A stretch of DNA of 64,000 bases, taken from NCBI RefSeq assembly GCF_003151135.1, contig NZ_QEQK01000009.1, forward strand, positions 29,301 through 93,300, in the 5' to 3' direction. This DNA is from Abyssibacter profundi. Its GTDB lineage: Bacteria > Pseudomonadota > Gammaproteobacteria > Nevskiales > OUC007. The notes below the pieces were generated by a model. The model did not search any database. It was not told the DNA's origin and saw only the letters and a program-made list of their open reading frames with translations. Position numbers and translations under genes: made by a program. Below are positions 9,220 through 17,257 of the stretch, one piece after another; position 1 is the stretch's first letter; the number at the start of each line of letters is the position of its first letter.

Positions 9220-10140
9220 CTACTCGACCGTGAACCGGGCGGTGTTGTTCCCGCGCACGTAGGCGGAGACGTCGACGGGCTCACCCTGGTAGCGCACCTC
9301 GACACCCGGCGCGTAGCCGAGAAAGACCGCATAAGGGCCCTGTTCGTCGATCTCGCGCAGCTCACCACCCTGGACCAGGCCATTGAGCACGCGACGGCCG
9401 GACCCATCTTCGACGCGAACCCAGGACGCCTCGCGGAAACGCAGCACCAACGGTGGCTCCGGCTCTGGTTCTGGCTCAGCTTCAGGCTCGGCGGCCGCTG
9501 CAGGCTCCACAGGCTGCGGGGTCGACGCGATACGCGTTTCCAGCGCCAAGCGTCGCGGCCCACCCGCACTGCTGCTGGACCGGGCCCCTGCCGTCGGTGC
9601 CTCCGGCTCAGCATCTGTGGACTCTCCGGCCGGCGGCGTCACCGCCGGTTGGCGCGAAATAGCCGGCTCGCTGACTCGCGGCACAGCCTGACTACTGGTC
9701 GGCGACGTGCTTGTCTCGGCATCCGATGCCAGCAGCCACCACGCCAAGCCGATGACACCCAACATCAGAAGCAGGATGAGCAGGATCAGCGGCCAGCGCC
9801 GACGCTCACGCATCGGCTCGTCCTGTAGCAGGACCGGAATTTCCAGCTTCGGCAGCTCGCCACCGGCATGGGCCTCGTAGGCCGCGATGACCATGGCCTC
9901 ATCCGCACCGACGACACGTGCGTACTTACGGTAATAGCCGCGAACGTAGACCGGCTCCGATAACAGCGCGAAGTTGTCGCCTTCGATGGCATCGATCATC
10001 GAGCGCGGCAGCTTCGTCTGCACGACCAGCTCATCCAGACTGAGCCCGCGCGCCTCACGTGCGGCCTTGAGCAGCCCCCCCGGCTTCGGCGGCAAGCTGC
10101 TTGGTTGCTCAGCCGGCTCCATCGGCTCTTGTTCAGCCAT
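9220..10140 (-). CDS. rodZ: RodZ-type cytoskeletal protein (HTH, one TM helix, DUF4115)
   Basis: The 306-aa protein has an N-terminal helix-turn-helix of the HTH_25 type (about residues 22-88, [20 protein letters not shown]), then a basic stretch and one transmembrane helix (about 114-134). A long Pro/Ala/Glu/Ser-rich periplasmic linker follows, then a C-terminal DUF4115 beta domain ([15 protein letters not shown]). RodZ links MreB filaments to the membrane and helps set rod shape. The linker contains an [13 protein letters not shown] stretch. Its start overlaps pilW by eight bases, and ispG follows after 41 bases. Order and architecture agree with the Pseudomonas homologue. Confidence 0.9.
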   Translation of the reverse strand: MAEQEPMEPAEQPSSLPPKPGGLLKAAREARGLSLDELVVQTKLPRSMIDAIEGDNFALLSEPVYVRGYYRKYARVVGADEAMVIAAYEAHAGGELPKLEIPVLLQDEPMRERRRWPLILLILLLMLGVIGLAWWLLASDAETSTSPTSSQAVPRVSEPAISRQPAVTPPAGESTDAEPEAPTAGARSSSSAGGPRRLALETRIASTPQPVEPAAAAEPEAEPEPEPEPPLVLRFREASWVRVEDGSGRRVLNGLVQGGELREIDEQGPYAVFLGYAPGVEVRYQGEPVDVSAYVRGNNTARFTVE

Positions 10141-10900
10141 TCCGTTCAGATCTCAATAATGAGTAGGTTTCCTCGGACTCCGGGTACCGCTGCTTCAACT
10201 GATCGGCGTAGCGCCGCGCTGCTGCTTGATCCCCCAGGGCCCGCTCGGTCCGCACACCTAGCCAAAGCGTTTGCGGGCTGTGCGCCGCCGACTGCGTGTA
10301 ACGCTGCAAAAATGCGCGAGCCCGCAGGTAATCCCCGCGCTCGTAGGACAACAGGGCGATTTGCGCCAACGCGCTCGCAAACGTGCCGTTTTCTCGAAGT
10401 GCCCCACGAAAATACTGCTCTGCCTGGGCGATGTTCCCCGCCTTGCGTGCACACACACCGGCATTCGTCATGGCCACCTCGGGTGTCCGGTAACCGGTTA
10501 CACGAAGTGCCCGTTCGAACGCGGCCAGCGCCTCATCGTAACGCGACTGACCACACAGAAACACACCGTAGTTGTTCTGTGTGTCAGGACTGTTGGGCTG
10601 CAAGGCCAAAGCCTTGCGGTAATGCCGGTCGGCCGAAACGGCATCGCCCCGGCTCTGATAGACAAAAGCGATGGACGAATGGGCCAGTGCCAGCGACGGA
10701 TCCTGCTCCAGCGCGCGCTGCAGCTTGGACAAAGCCCGCTCGGATTCACCCTTGCGCATGTAATCGATACCCAACTGGGTATTGATGCGGGCGGCTTCGG
10801 TGTAATCGGCCTGGGACTGCGAGTAAAGGCCCTGCGGCGATTCCGTCACGCAACCGGCCAATAACAGCAGTGCAATCACCCCCCCCGCGAACTGCCTCAT
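10133..10900 (-). CDS. pilW: Type IV pilus biogenesis/stability lipoprotein PilW (PilF)
   Basis: At 255 aa, it starts with a lipoprotein signal (lipobox LLAGC, Cys17) followed by about six tetratricopeptide repeats (for example YMRKGESERALSKLQRALEQ, YRKALALQPNSPDTQNNYGV). In Pseudomonas this outer-membrane lipoprotein (PilF) is the pilotin that localises the PilQ secretin. It overlaps rlmN by four bases and rodZ by eight. The conserved rlmN-pilW-rodZ order supports the name. No other pilus gene is in the window, so pilus production is inferred from this gene only. Confidence 0.92.
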   Translation of the reverse strand: MRQFAGGVIALLLLAGCVTESPQGLYSQSQADYTEAARINTQLGIDYMRKGESERALSKLQRALEQDPSLALAHSSIAFVYQSRGDAVSADRHYRKALALQPNSPDTQNNYGVFLCGQSRYDEALAAFERALRVTGYRTPEVAMTNAGVCARKAGNIAQAEQYFRGALRENGTFASALAQIALLSYERGDYLRARAFLQRYTQSAAHSPQTLWLGVRTERALGDQAAARRYADQLKQRYPESEETYSLLRSERNG

Positions 10901-12006
10901 GCGCCCGTCACCCTCACCGGGATGTCAGACAGTCGGCGCTGCTGCCGGCTGGCGACCCGCCCCACCAACTGGCCACAGGCCGCATCGATGTCGTCACCCC
11001 GCGTCCGGCGGGTGGTCACCAACAGGTTCTCCTTGCGAAGAATGTGGGCAAACGCTTCGATTCGTTCGGCACTGGAGCGGCGAAACCGCGTTTCCGGAAA
11101 CGGATTGAACGGAATCAGATTGATTTTGGCCGGCATGTGCTTGAGCAGTTGCGCAAGCTGCCTTGCCTCGGCATCACCATCATTGACGCCATCCAGCATG
11201 ACGTACTCATAGACGATGTGCATTTTGCGATCCCGCTGCGTGTAGCGCTTGCAGGCCGCCATGAGTTCTGCAATCGGATACTTCCGGTTGATCGGCACCA
11301 ACTCATTGCGCAGCGCATCGTTCGGCGCATGCAACGAAACCGCCAGCGCCGTATCGACATCCTCCGCCAGCCGGTCCATGAACGGCACCAGCCCGGAGGT
11401 GCTGACCGTCACCCGTCGTTTGGACAGACCGAAACCCAGGTCGTCCTGTAGCAGCCGAATCGCGGTGATCACCTGCTGGTAATTGGCCAGCGGCTCTCCC
11501 ATCCCCATGAACACGACGTTGGAAATGGGGCGGTCATTGCCCAGCTCATCCACCAATGTGCGGATGGCAAACCAGACCTGGCTGACGATCTCGGCAGCTG
11601 TCAGATTGCGCTGCAGCCCCTGCTGCGCGGTCGAACAAAAGGCACAGTCCAGCGCGCAACCCACCTGGGAAGAAATACACAACGTGCCCCGGTTCGCCTC
11701 CGGGATGAACACGGTTTCGATGGCGCCGCCGCTATCCAGCCGCAACACCCACTTGCGGGTGCCATCGGCCGACAGCTGCGAGGCCTCCAGTGTCGGCAGG
11801 CGCACATCGGCAATCTGGGGCAGCCTCGCGCGGAACTTCTTGCTGACATCGGTCATGTCCTCGAAGGACGTGACACGCTTCTGGTAAAGCCACTGCATGA
11901 GCTGGCGAGCCCGAAAGGTGGGCTCGCCATGCGATTGGACAAACGCTTCCAGGGCCGCGCGGTCTAGGCCAAACAGATTGACGGGTTGTGCGGCCGTGGA
12001 AGTCAT
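10897..12006 (-). CDS. rlmN: Dual-specificity rRNA/tRNA methyltransferase RlmN
   Basis: This radical-SAM enzyme methylates C2 of A2503 in 23S rRNA and A37 of some tRNAs. The 369-aa protein contains the cluster motif CALDCAFC (CxxxCxxC), NVVFMGMGEPLANY, and ACGQL near the C-terminus for the methyl-carrying Cys. The ATG at 12006 was chosen because it lies four bases after the ndk stop and gives the family length; an upstream in-frame ATG would run through ndk. It overlaps pilW by four bases. RlmN needs a [4Fe-4S] cluster. Confidence 0.97.
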   Translation of the reverse strand: MTSTAAQPVNLFGLDRAALEAFVQSHGEPTFRARQLMQWLYQKRVTSFEDMTDVSKKFRARLPQIADVRLPTLEASQLSADGTRKWVLRLDSGGAIETVFIPEANRGTLCISSQVGCALDCAFCSTAQQGLQRNLTAAEIVSQVWFAIRTLVDELGNDRPISNVVFMGMGEPLANYQQVITAIRLLQDDLGFGLSKRRVTVSTSGLVPFMDRLAEDVDTALAVSLHAPNDALRNELVPINRKYPIAELMAACKRYTQRDRKMHIVYEYVMLDGVNDGDAEARQLAQLLKHMPAKINLIPFNPFPETRFRRSSAERIEAFAHILRKENLLVTTRRTRGDDIDAACGQLVGRVASRQQRRLSDIPVRVTGA

Positions 12007-12010
12007 GTCC

Positions 12011-12442
12011 TTATCGGGTGCGCGGGCAGAGTTCGGTCGTGCTGAAGAAGTACGCGATCTCGACGGCCGCGGTTTCAGGGCTGTCCGAACCATGGACGGC
12101 GTTCTCGTCGATCGACTCGGCGTGATCTGCACGGATCGTGCCGGCGTCGGCATCCTTGGGGTTGGTGGCGCCCATCAGCTCACGGTTCTTGGCGATGGCG
12201 TTCTCGCCTTCCAGCACCTGGATCATGACCGGACCCGAGGTCATGAAGTCGACCAGGTCGTTAAAGAACGGGCGCTCGGCGTGGACCGCGTAAAAGCCTT
12301 CGGCTTCCGCTTGCGACAGATGCTTCATCTTGGCCGCGACAATGCGCAGACCGGCCTGCTCGAAGCGGGTGTAGATATCACCGATAACGTTCTTGCCAAC
12401 GGCATCCGGCTTGATGATGGAAATGGTTTGCTCGACGGCCAT
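12011..12442 (-). CDS. ndk: Nucleoside diphosphate kinase
   Basis: The 143-aa protein is the standard bacterial NDK length. It starts [16 protein letters not shown] and carries the phosphohistidine motif NAVHGSDS. It moves the gamma phosphate between nucleoside triphosphates and diphosphates through that His. In Pseudomonas ndk lies directly downstream of the isc operon; here it follows iscA after a 154-base gap containing a terminator, so it probably has its own promoter. An 8-bp inverted repeat (12477-12484 and 12497-12504) lies in that gap. rlmN follows after four bases. Confidence 0.98.
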   Translation of the reverse strand: MAVEQTISIIKPDAVGKNVIGDIYTRFEQAGLRIVAAKMKHLSQAEAEGFYAVHAERPFFNDLVDFMTSGPVMIQVLEGENAIAKNRELMGATNPKDADAGTIRADHAESIDENAVHGSDSPETAAVEIAYFFSTTELCPRTR

Positions 12443-12510
12443 GCGTGCTCCTACGCGTAGTATTCGGGGGATGGCTGGTCCGGACTCGCGTTCGATTCCG
12501 GACCTATTCA

Positions 12511-12540
12511 GAAAGAAACGCCGTCACAAAGGACGGCGTT
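12511..12540 (-). terminator. Intrinsic terminator after iscA
   Basis: A perfect 9-bp stem (12517-12525 with 12532-12540) with a six-base loop is followed on the minus strand by TCTTTC. It lies 57 bases after the iscA stop and before ndk, so it probably ends the cysE-iscR-isc transcript. Confidence 0.75.
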
Positions 12541-12596
12541 AACCCATATATTCTAAAGACCGGCGTCGCTTGCGGCAATGCAGCACCGCCCTGCGG

Positions 12597-12938
12597 TCAA
12601 CTGGCAACGGCAAAGCTTTCGCCGCAACCGCAGTGATCGACCACGTTGGGGTTCTCGAAGTGGTACATCTGGTTCAAGCCCTCGCGCCGGAAATCAAGCC
12701 GCAGCCCTTCCAGCAGGGCCAGATGCTCGCGCGAGACAACCACCGTCGCGCCATGCGCCTGGATGGTCACGTCGTCCGCTTCAACCGCATCGGCGTAATC
12801 CAGCGCATACGCATAACCGGAGCATCCGGAGCTGCGCACACCCACACGCAACCCCAGTCCATGTCCTCGTTTGGCCAGCTGCTCCTGGATCCGGGTAGCC
12901 GCAGCCTCGGTAATTTCGATGTTCGCTGTTTCGCTCAT
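12597..12938 (-). CDS. iscA: A-type iron-sulfur carrier IscA
   Basis: The 113-aa HesB/YadR/YfhF-family protein has the three invariant cysteines: Cys39 in SGCSGYAYALDYAD, and Cys103 and Cys105 in DHCGCGESF. A-type carriers receive clusters or iron from a scaffold and pass [4Fe-4S] clusters to apoproteins. The SGCSGYAY...NPNV..CGCGESF pattern is nearer IscA than ErpA or SufA. It overlaps the IscU-like gene by four bases (ATGA) and is the last gene of the isc block. Here its carrier cysteines are intact while its upstream scaffold partner has lost its own. Confidence 0.93.
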   Translation of the reverse strand: MSETANIEITEAAATRIQEQLAKRGHGLGLRVGVRSSGCSGYAYALDYADAVEADDVTIQAHGATVVVSREHLALLEGLRLDFRREGLNQMYHFENPNVVDHCGCGESFAVAS

Positions 12939-13321
12939 ACTCTGCTGACCGTCCTGGACGTCTGATGTTCCATCGCGTGCTGACGCGCGGCGTCCAGCGC
13001 GTCAACCGCAAGTAAGGCGGCCGGCATCTGCACACGCGGCAGCGCCAGTGCCTTCATGATCTCGGCTGGGACAGGCGGCGCTGCCGCCAGCTCCCGACCC
13101 TCGCAATACTCGCAAAGCCAGTCGGCTGCGCACAGCACCGCAGGTCCACCATGGGCCCTGAAGCGAGCCGTTTCAATGCGCCCGTCGACCACCGCCAGCC
13201 AGATTTCCACACGATCATCACCGGCCGGGGTGGTGGCCTGCCCAACAAACCGGGCCCGATGCGCGATTCGGTCATCTGCCGCCCAGCGCAGGGCATCGAA
13301 GCGTGCACGTAGCCCGTCCAT
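12935..13321 (-). CDS. IscU-like scaffold homologue lacking all three cluster cysteines
   Basis: The start at 13321 gives a TGATG overlap with the desulfurase stop and 128 aa, the length of IscU; a longer start at 13348 also exists. By eye it aligns along IscU: VEIWLAVVDGRIETARFRAHGGPAV matches the core in segments, and LALPRVQMPAALLAVDAL matches LPPVKIHCSILAEDAI. All three scaffold cysteines are replaced: Cys37 by Ala33, Cys63 by Gly59 and Cys106 by Ala101. The Asp39 equivalent (Asp35) remains. The HscA-recognition motif LPPVK has become LPRVQ. Three new cysteines (64, 70, 73) sit on the following helix. It cannot be a normal IscU; it may be a regulatory or sulfur-relay subunit, or decaying. 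Translation appears coupled to both neighbours. Confidence 0.8.
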   Translation of the reverse strand: MDGLRARFDALRWAADDRIAHRARFVGQATTPAGDDRVEIWLAVVDGRIETARFRAHGGPAVLCAADWLCEYCEGRELAAAPPVPAEIMKALALPRVQMPAALLAVDALDAARQHAMEHQTSRTVSRV

Positions 13322-14475
13322 CAGGCTGACCGTTGCATGGGGGGGCATAGCGGCGCGAGCCCGCGCAAACGTCGGACGGCTCCGCAGATCCGCTGTCCGA
13401 CCGCATCAACATCGGCGGCAGTGGTCCCACGTCCCAGGCTCAGCCGCAGGCTCGCGCGCGCCTCGGCATCACTGCGACCCAGCGCACGCAGCACGTAGGA
13501 GGCCTCATCGCCGCCCGCAGTGCAGGCGGAGCCTTGTGACATCAACACGTCAGGCAGGCTGTAAACCAGACTCTCGCCCTGCACGCCGGTCAACGTCACA
13601 TTGAGAATATGCGGCGCGCAGGTCTCCCGGTCACCGTTACGCAGCACGCCCCCCACATCCGCTAACCCAGCCCACAAGCGCTCTCGCAGGCTGGCGACCC
13701 GGGCGGGTGCATCGGGATCGGCATCCAGCCGCTCCACCGCCTTGGCAAAGCCGAGTAGCTGGTGGACGGGCAAGGTCCCGGGCCGTAGTCCACGTTCCTG
13801 CCCCCCGCCGAACAGCAGCGGCCGCAGCCTCGCCCGCCCCCGCCGGTGGACTAGCGCGCCCACGCCGGCGGGGCCGTGACACTTGTGAGCAGACAGCGCC
13901 AGCAAATCGATGCCCATGGCCTGGACATCAATCGGCAACCAGGCCAGCGACTGCGCCGCATCAACATGAAACACGGCCGGATGATCAGCCAGTGCCTGAC
14001 CGATGCGACCGATGTCCTGCACGGCCCCGGTCTCATTGTTCACGTGCATGACCGTCACCAGCCGGGTATCTGGCCGCACGGCATCGAGCACCGTTGCCGC
14101 ATCCACCACCGCATCGGCACCGGGCTTGAGCCAACTCACCCGCCAACCGGCCCGCTCCAGCTGCCGCACCGGGTCCAGCACAGCCTTGTGCTCCGTGCGT
14201 GCACAGACGATGTGACCGGGATCATCCAGTGACTGACTGCCCAGAATCGCCAAGTTATCTGCCTCGGTCGCCCCGCTGGTCCAGGTCAGCTCTTCAGGCC
14301 GAGCACCGACCCGCGCCGCAACCCGGGCCCGCGCGGCCTCGACCTGGCTCGCCGCCTCCCGCCCGGCGGCATGCGGCGACGCTGGATTGGCCAAGCGCAA
14401 CGCGGCCAGCATGGTCTCAGCCACGACCGGATCGACAGGCGTGGTCGCCGCGTGATCGAAGTACAGCGGGTTCAC
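13321..14475 (-). CDS. iscS: Cysteine desulfurase, IscS type (second of a tandem pair)
   Basis: The 384-aa PLP enzyme starts with GTG (overlap GTGA with the preceding desulfurase). It shows ATTPVDPVVAE, TSGATEADNLAI, the catalytic His region RTEHKAVLDPVRQLE, the PLP lysine in SAHKCHGPAGVGAL, GTLPVHQ and the active-site loop SQGSACTAGGDEASYVLRALG. It removes sulfur from L-cysteine as an enzyme-bound persulfide. GTLPVHQ and RTEHKAVLD make it the closer of the two to E. coli IscS. It ends at LRGLAPLCPPMQRSA and lacks roughly the last 20 residues of E. coli IscS, the region that contacts IscU. That loss fits the degenerate IscU next to it. Confidence 0.93.
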   Translation of the reverse strand: MNPLYFDHAATTPVDPVVAETMLAALRLANPASPHAAGREAASQVEAARARVAARVGARPEELTWTSGATEADNLAILGSQSLDDPGHIVCARTEHKAVLDPVRQLERAGWRVSWLKPGADAVVDAATVLDAVRPDTRLVTVMHVNNETGAVQDIGRIGQALADHPAVFHVDAAQSLAWLPIDVQAMGIDLLALSAHKCHGPAGVGALVHRRGRARLRPLLFGGGQERGLRPGTLPVHQLLGFAKAVERLDADPDAPARVASLRERLWAGLADVGGVLRNGDRETCAPHILNVTLTGVQGESLVYSLPDVLMSQGSACTAGGDEASYVLRALGRSDAEARASLRLSLGRGTTAADVDAVGQRICGAVRRLRGLAPLCPPMQRSA

Positions 14476-15629
14476 GCGGACGCGCCCACCGAGCGCATGA
14501 GCCGGGAGCTGGCTGGGTTCAGGCGCTGCAACGCCTGGAGCAAGCGCTCGACGTCATCAGGCTGATTGTCCCGACCCAGGCTGACCCGAATCGCCCCCTT
14601 CGCCACCTCCGGATCGATCCCCATTGCCAGCAGCACATGGCTGGGCTCGCCCCGGCCGCTGGCGCAGGCAGACCCGGAGGACACCGCGCAGCCGGCCTGA
14701 TCCAGGGCCATCAACAGCGATTCGCCATCGAACCCACTCAACCGGAACTGGGTGGTATTGCAAAGCCGTGGCGCGGCAGCCGCAAACCGCTGGACACCTG
14801 GCATAGCGTCAAGGCCCGCCTCCAGCTGCTCGCGCAGCGCCTGCAAATGGGCCATGCGCGCGGACAACTCTTCCCGCGCCAGTTGGGCGGCCGCACCGAA
14901 TCCGGCGATCGCCGGGACATTCTCGGTCCCACCGCGTAAACCGGCCTCCTGCCCGCCGCCATGCATTTGCCGGTGCAAGACCACATGGTCCGCGACCACG
15001 AGCGCCCCGACACCCTTGGGTCCGTAAAGCTTGTGCGAGGACAACGACATCAGATCCGCACCGCTGGCGGCCCAGTCCAGCGGATGCTTGCCCGCCGCCT
15101 GCACGGCGTCGCAGTGCAGCCAGGCACCGTGGGCGTGAACGGCTTCGGCGATGGCGGACAAGTCACTGATGACACCCGTCTCGTTGTTCGCAACCATCAC
15201 CGACACCAGGGCCACATCTCCGCGCGCCAGCCGGGCCGACAGCCAGTCCAGGTCGTGCACGCCTTGGCGATCCACCGGAATCTGCTCCATTGCGCCCCCC
15301 TCCCGCACTAACGCTTCTGCGCACTCCAGGACCGCGGGATGTTCGGTCGCACCGATGAGCAAGGTTTTTCCCGGCCGCGCCGACATGACGCCTCGCAACG
15401 CCAGGTTGTTGGACTCCGTGCCCCCCGTCGTGAAGATGAGGCTGTCTGCGCGCGCGCCAATCAGCGCAGCGACCTGCGCCCGCGCCCGCTCGACCACGTC
15501 TCGGGCGTTGCGGCCGCTGCGATGCAGGCTGGAGGCATTGGCGTAGCGCGCCTCGAAGGTGGGCAGCATGGCCTCGAGTACGCGAGGATCCAGTGGAGTG
15601 GTGGCGTTGTGATCGAAATAAAGCGTCAT
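14472..15629 (-). CDS. Cysteine desulfurase, NifS/IscS family (first of a tandem pair)
   Basis: The 385-aa aminotransferase class V enzyme starts at 15629 (MTLYFDHNATTPLDPRV), two bases after iscR. A longer in-frame ATG would overlap iscR. Motifs are TTGGTESNNLALRG, GATEHPAVLECAE (catalytic His), SLSSHKLYGPKGVGAL (PLP lysine), GGGQEAGLRGGTENVPAI and the active loop SSGSACASGRGEPSHVLLAMG. The GGTEN motif and shorter loops resemble NifS-type enzymes more than E. coli IscS. It is clearly different from, not a recent copy of, the desulfurase that follows with a four-base overlap. Both keep the catalytic Cys, so both are probably active. Separate sulfur acceptors (Fe-S versus tRNA thiolation) are a guess. 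Confidence 0.9.
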   Translation of the reverse strand: MTLYFDHNATTPLDPRVLEAMLPTFEARYANASSLHRSGRNARDVVERARAQVAALIGARADSLIFTTGGTESNNLALRGVMSARPGKTLLIGATEHPAVLECAEALVREGGAMEQIPVDRQGVHDLDWLSARLARGDVALVSVMVANNETGVISDLSAIAEAVHAHGAWLHCDAVQAAGKHPLDWAASGADLMSLSSHKLYGPKGVGALVVADHVVLHRQMHGGGQEAGLRGGTENVPAIAGFGAAAQLAREELSARMAHLQALREQLEAGLDAMPGVQRFAAAAPRLCNTTQFRLSGFDGESLLMALDQAGCAVSSGSACASGRGEPSHVLLAMGIDPEVAKGAIRVSLGRDNQPDDVERLLQALQRLNPASSRLMRSVGASA

Positions 15630-15631
15630 GG

Positions 15632-16072
15632 TCAGGCTGCAAACGTGACAACGGATTCGCGCGTCTCGAGGCGACCGGCGACCACGTCCGCCAGAGAAAC
15701 ACCGGCAACAAACTGCTGCATGTGATCCGACAGCGCCGTCCAAAGCCCGTGCGTGCGGCAGCGGTCCGAACCGCCCGTGCAGGCCGCCTCGCCGCCGCAG
15801 CGGGTGGCATCGAGGTTTTCATCCAATGCGGCCAGCACCTCGGCGACGGAGATGTCCTGCGCACCACGAGCCAGCGCGTAGCCGCCACAACGACCGCGGC
15901 GGGCGGTAACCAAGCCCGCTCGCCGAAGCGGGGCGAACAGCTGCTCCAGATACGCCACGGAGAGGTTTTGCCGCTCGGCGATATCGCCGATACAAACGGG
16001 ATCTTCGTCGGCATGCTCGGCAAGGTCGACCATGGCCATAACGGCGTAGCGTCCGCGCGTGGTGAGCTTCAT
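15632..16072 (-). CDS. iscR: Rrf2-family Fe-S sensing regulator IscR
   Basis: The 146-aa protein has an N-terminal winged helix ([39 protein letters not shown]) and a cluster site with Cys92, Cys98, Cys105 and His108 ([17 protein letters not shown]). E. coli IscR has Cys92, 98, 104 and His107, so this one has one extra residue between the second and third Cys. IscR represses isc genes when it carries a [2Fe-2S] cluster. Its ATG overlaps the cysE stop (ATGA), so there is no room for a private promoter directly upstream. Control must act upstream of cysE or inside cysE. Confidence 0.94.
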   Translation of the reverse strand: MKLTTRGRYAVMAMVDLAEHADEDPVCIGDIAERQNLSVAYLEQLFAPLRRAGLVTARRGRCGGYALARGAQDISVAEVLAALDENLDATRCGGEAACTGGSDRCRTHGLWTALSDHMQQFVAGVSLADVVAGRLETRESVVTFAA

Positions 16073-16872
16073 GACGGTTTATGCGCGGCCCGCTCCGCGG
16101 ACTCGCGCACAATCGACTCGGCCGCCTGCTCCGCCTCATCACGCGCGAATTCCGGCACGTCGAGTCGCGGCAGATCCTGGGCGTCGACATGTTCGCGCAG
16201 CGCCTTGCAAAGCTGCTCGATCCGACTGTCCTGGACGTGAATGTGGTGCAGCATGGAGCCAATGGCCTTGGACACCGGGTCGGGCATGTCGCGTGTCATG
16301 CCGTAGGCATCGAAGCCCATCTTCTCGGCCATGGCGACCATCTCACGTGTCGGCGCCTGCCGCTTGGTCACCACCCGACCGGGAATGCCAACCACCGTGG
16401 CGCCCGAGGGCACGTCGGCCACCACCACCGCATTGGAGCCGATGCGCGCACCATCACCCACTGCCAGCGGCCCCAACACCTTGGCGCCCGCGCCGATAAC
16501 CACATTGTTCGCGAGCGTCGGATGCCGTTTACCCGGCGACCAGGACGTACCGCCGAGAGTGACGCCGTGATAGAGCGTGCAGTCGTCACCGACCACGGCC
16601 GTCTCACCGATGACGATGCCCATGCCATGATCGATAAACAGCCGACGACCAATTTGCGCACCGGGGTGAATTTCGATGCCCGTGAACCAGCGACTGAGAT
16701 GCGACAGTAACCGCGCCAGCCACTTCAGCCCGTGGGTCCAGCACCAATGCGCAATACGGTGCGCCCAGATGGCATGCAGACCGGGGTAGGCTGTCAGCAC
16801 CTCCAGGGCGTGACGGGCCGCCGGGTCGCGGTCGAACACGATACGAATGTCTTCGCGCAGGCGTTGGAACAT
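16069..16872 (-). CDS. cysE: Serine O-acetyltransferase
   Basis: CysE acetylates serine with acetyl-CoA, the first step of cysteine synthesis. The 267-aa protein has an N-terminal helical domain ([35 protein letters not shown]) and a left-handed beta-helix of hexapeptide repeats ([40 protein letters not shown]). The start at 16872 fits the family; an in-frame upstream ATG would add a long non-homologous extension. It is the first gene of the minus-strand run and overlaps iscR by four bases, linking cysteine supply to the two cysteine desulfurases downstream. Confidence 0.96.
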   Translation of the reverse strand: MFQRLREDIRIVFDRDPAARHALEVLTAYPGLHAIWAHRIAHWCWTHGLKWLARLLSHLSRWFTGIEIHPGAQIGRRLFIDHGMGIVIGETAVVGDDCTLYHGVTLGGTSWSPGKRHPTLANNVVIGAGAKVLGPLAVGDGARIGSNAVVVADVPSGATVVGIPGRVVTKRQAPTREMVAMAEKMGFDAYGMTRDMPDPVSKAIGSMLHHIHVQDSRIEQLCKALREHVDAQDLPRLDVPEFARDEAEQAAESIVRESAERAAHKPS

Positions 16873-17233
16873 GGCAGTTATTCCGACTGAATTACTCAGA
16901 ATTATACGCCGCAAGCTGGCCCTGTGCATGGTGGGCGCTTTGCTACCCGGCGTCGGGGCCCTGGCCAGCGAAGATGCCGACCTGCTGGAACTCGAACCGA
17001 TCACGATCTACGAGCGGGCCAATCCGCTTTACGAAGCCGAGCGCCGTATTCGTGAAATCGGCAAGACACTGCCGGAACTCGACACGCAGGCCACCGAAAC
17101 GCCAACGCGTACCGACGAGGCGCTGGAGGCACTGGGGCTCAAGGGCGAAGGCATTCAGGCCACGCACCCGGACCATCAACGCCGCTGGGCCGAAGCCCTG
17201 GACAAGCTGCAAGGTGCGGACGACTCGCCCTAG
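16871..17233 (+). CDS. Small secreted hypothetical protein
   Basis: I do not recognise this 120-aa protein. From the ATG at 16871 it has a basic N-terminus, a hydrophobic core and a cleavage-like GALA/SED (about residues 16-36), then an acidic, charged helical region ([20 protein letters not shown]) with no obvious domain. It is divergent from cysE, the two start codons overlapping by two bases, and convergent with trmJ. The ribosome site is weak and a start at a later Met (about codon 21) is possible. The signal peptide and protein-like composition support it being real; periplasmic location is inferred. Confidence 0.6.
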   Translation: MAVIPTELLRIIRRKLALCMVGALLPGVGALASEDADLLELEPITIYERANPLYEAERRIREIGKTLPELDTQATETPTRTDEALEALGLKGEGIQATHPDHQRRWAEALDKLQGADDSP

Positions 17234-17257
17234 CCGCGTCCCGGCGCCCGTGGCGGT

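Noticed and set aside
12477..12504. Sequence with GTTCGATTCC resembling a tRNA T-loop, within an 8-bp inverted repeat before ndk.
   Set aside because: No acceptor, D or anticodon arm can be drawn around it. The inverted repeat pairs the wrong segments for a T-stem.
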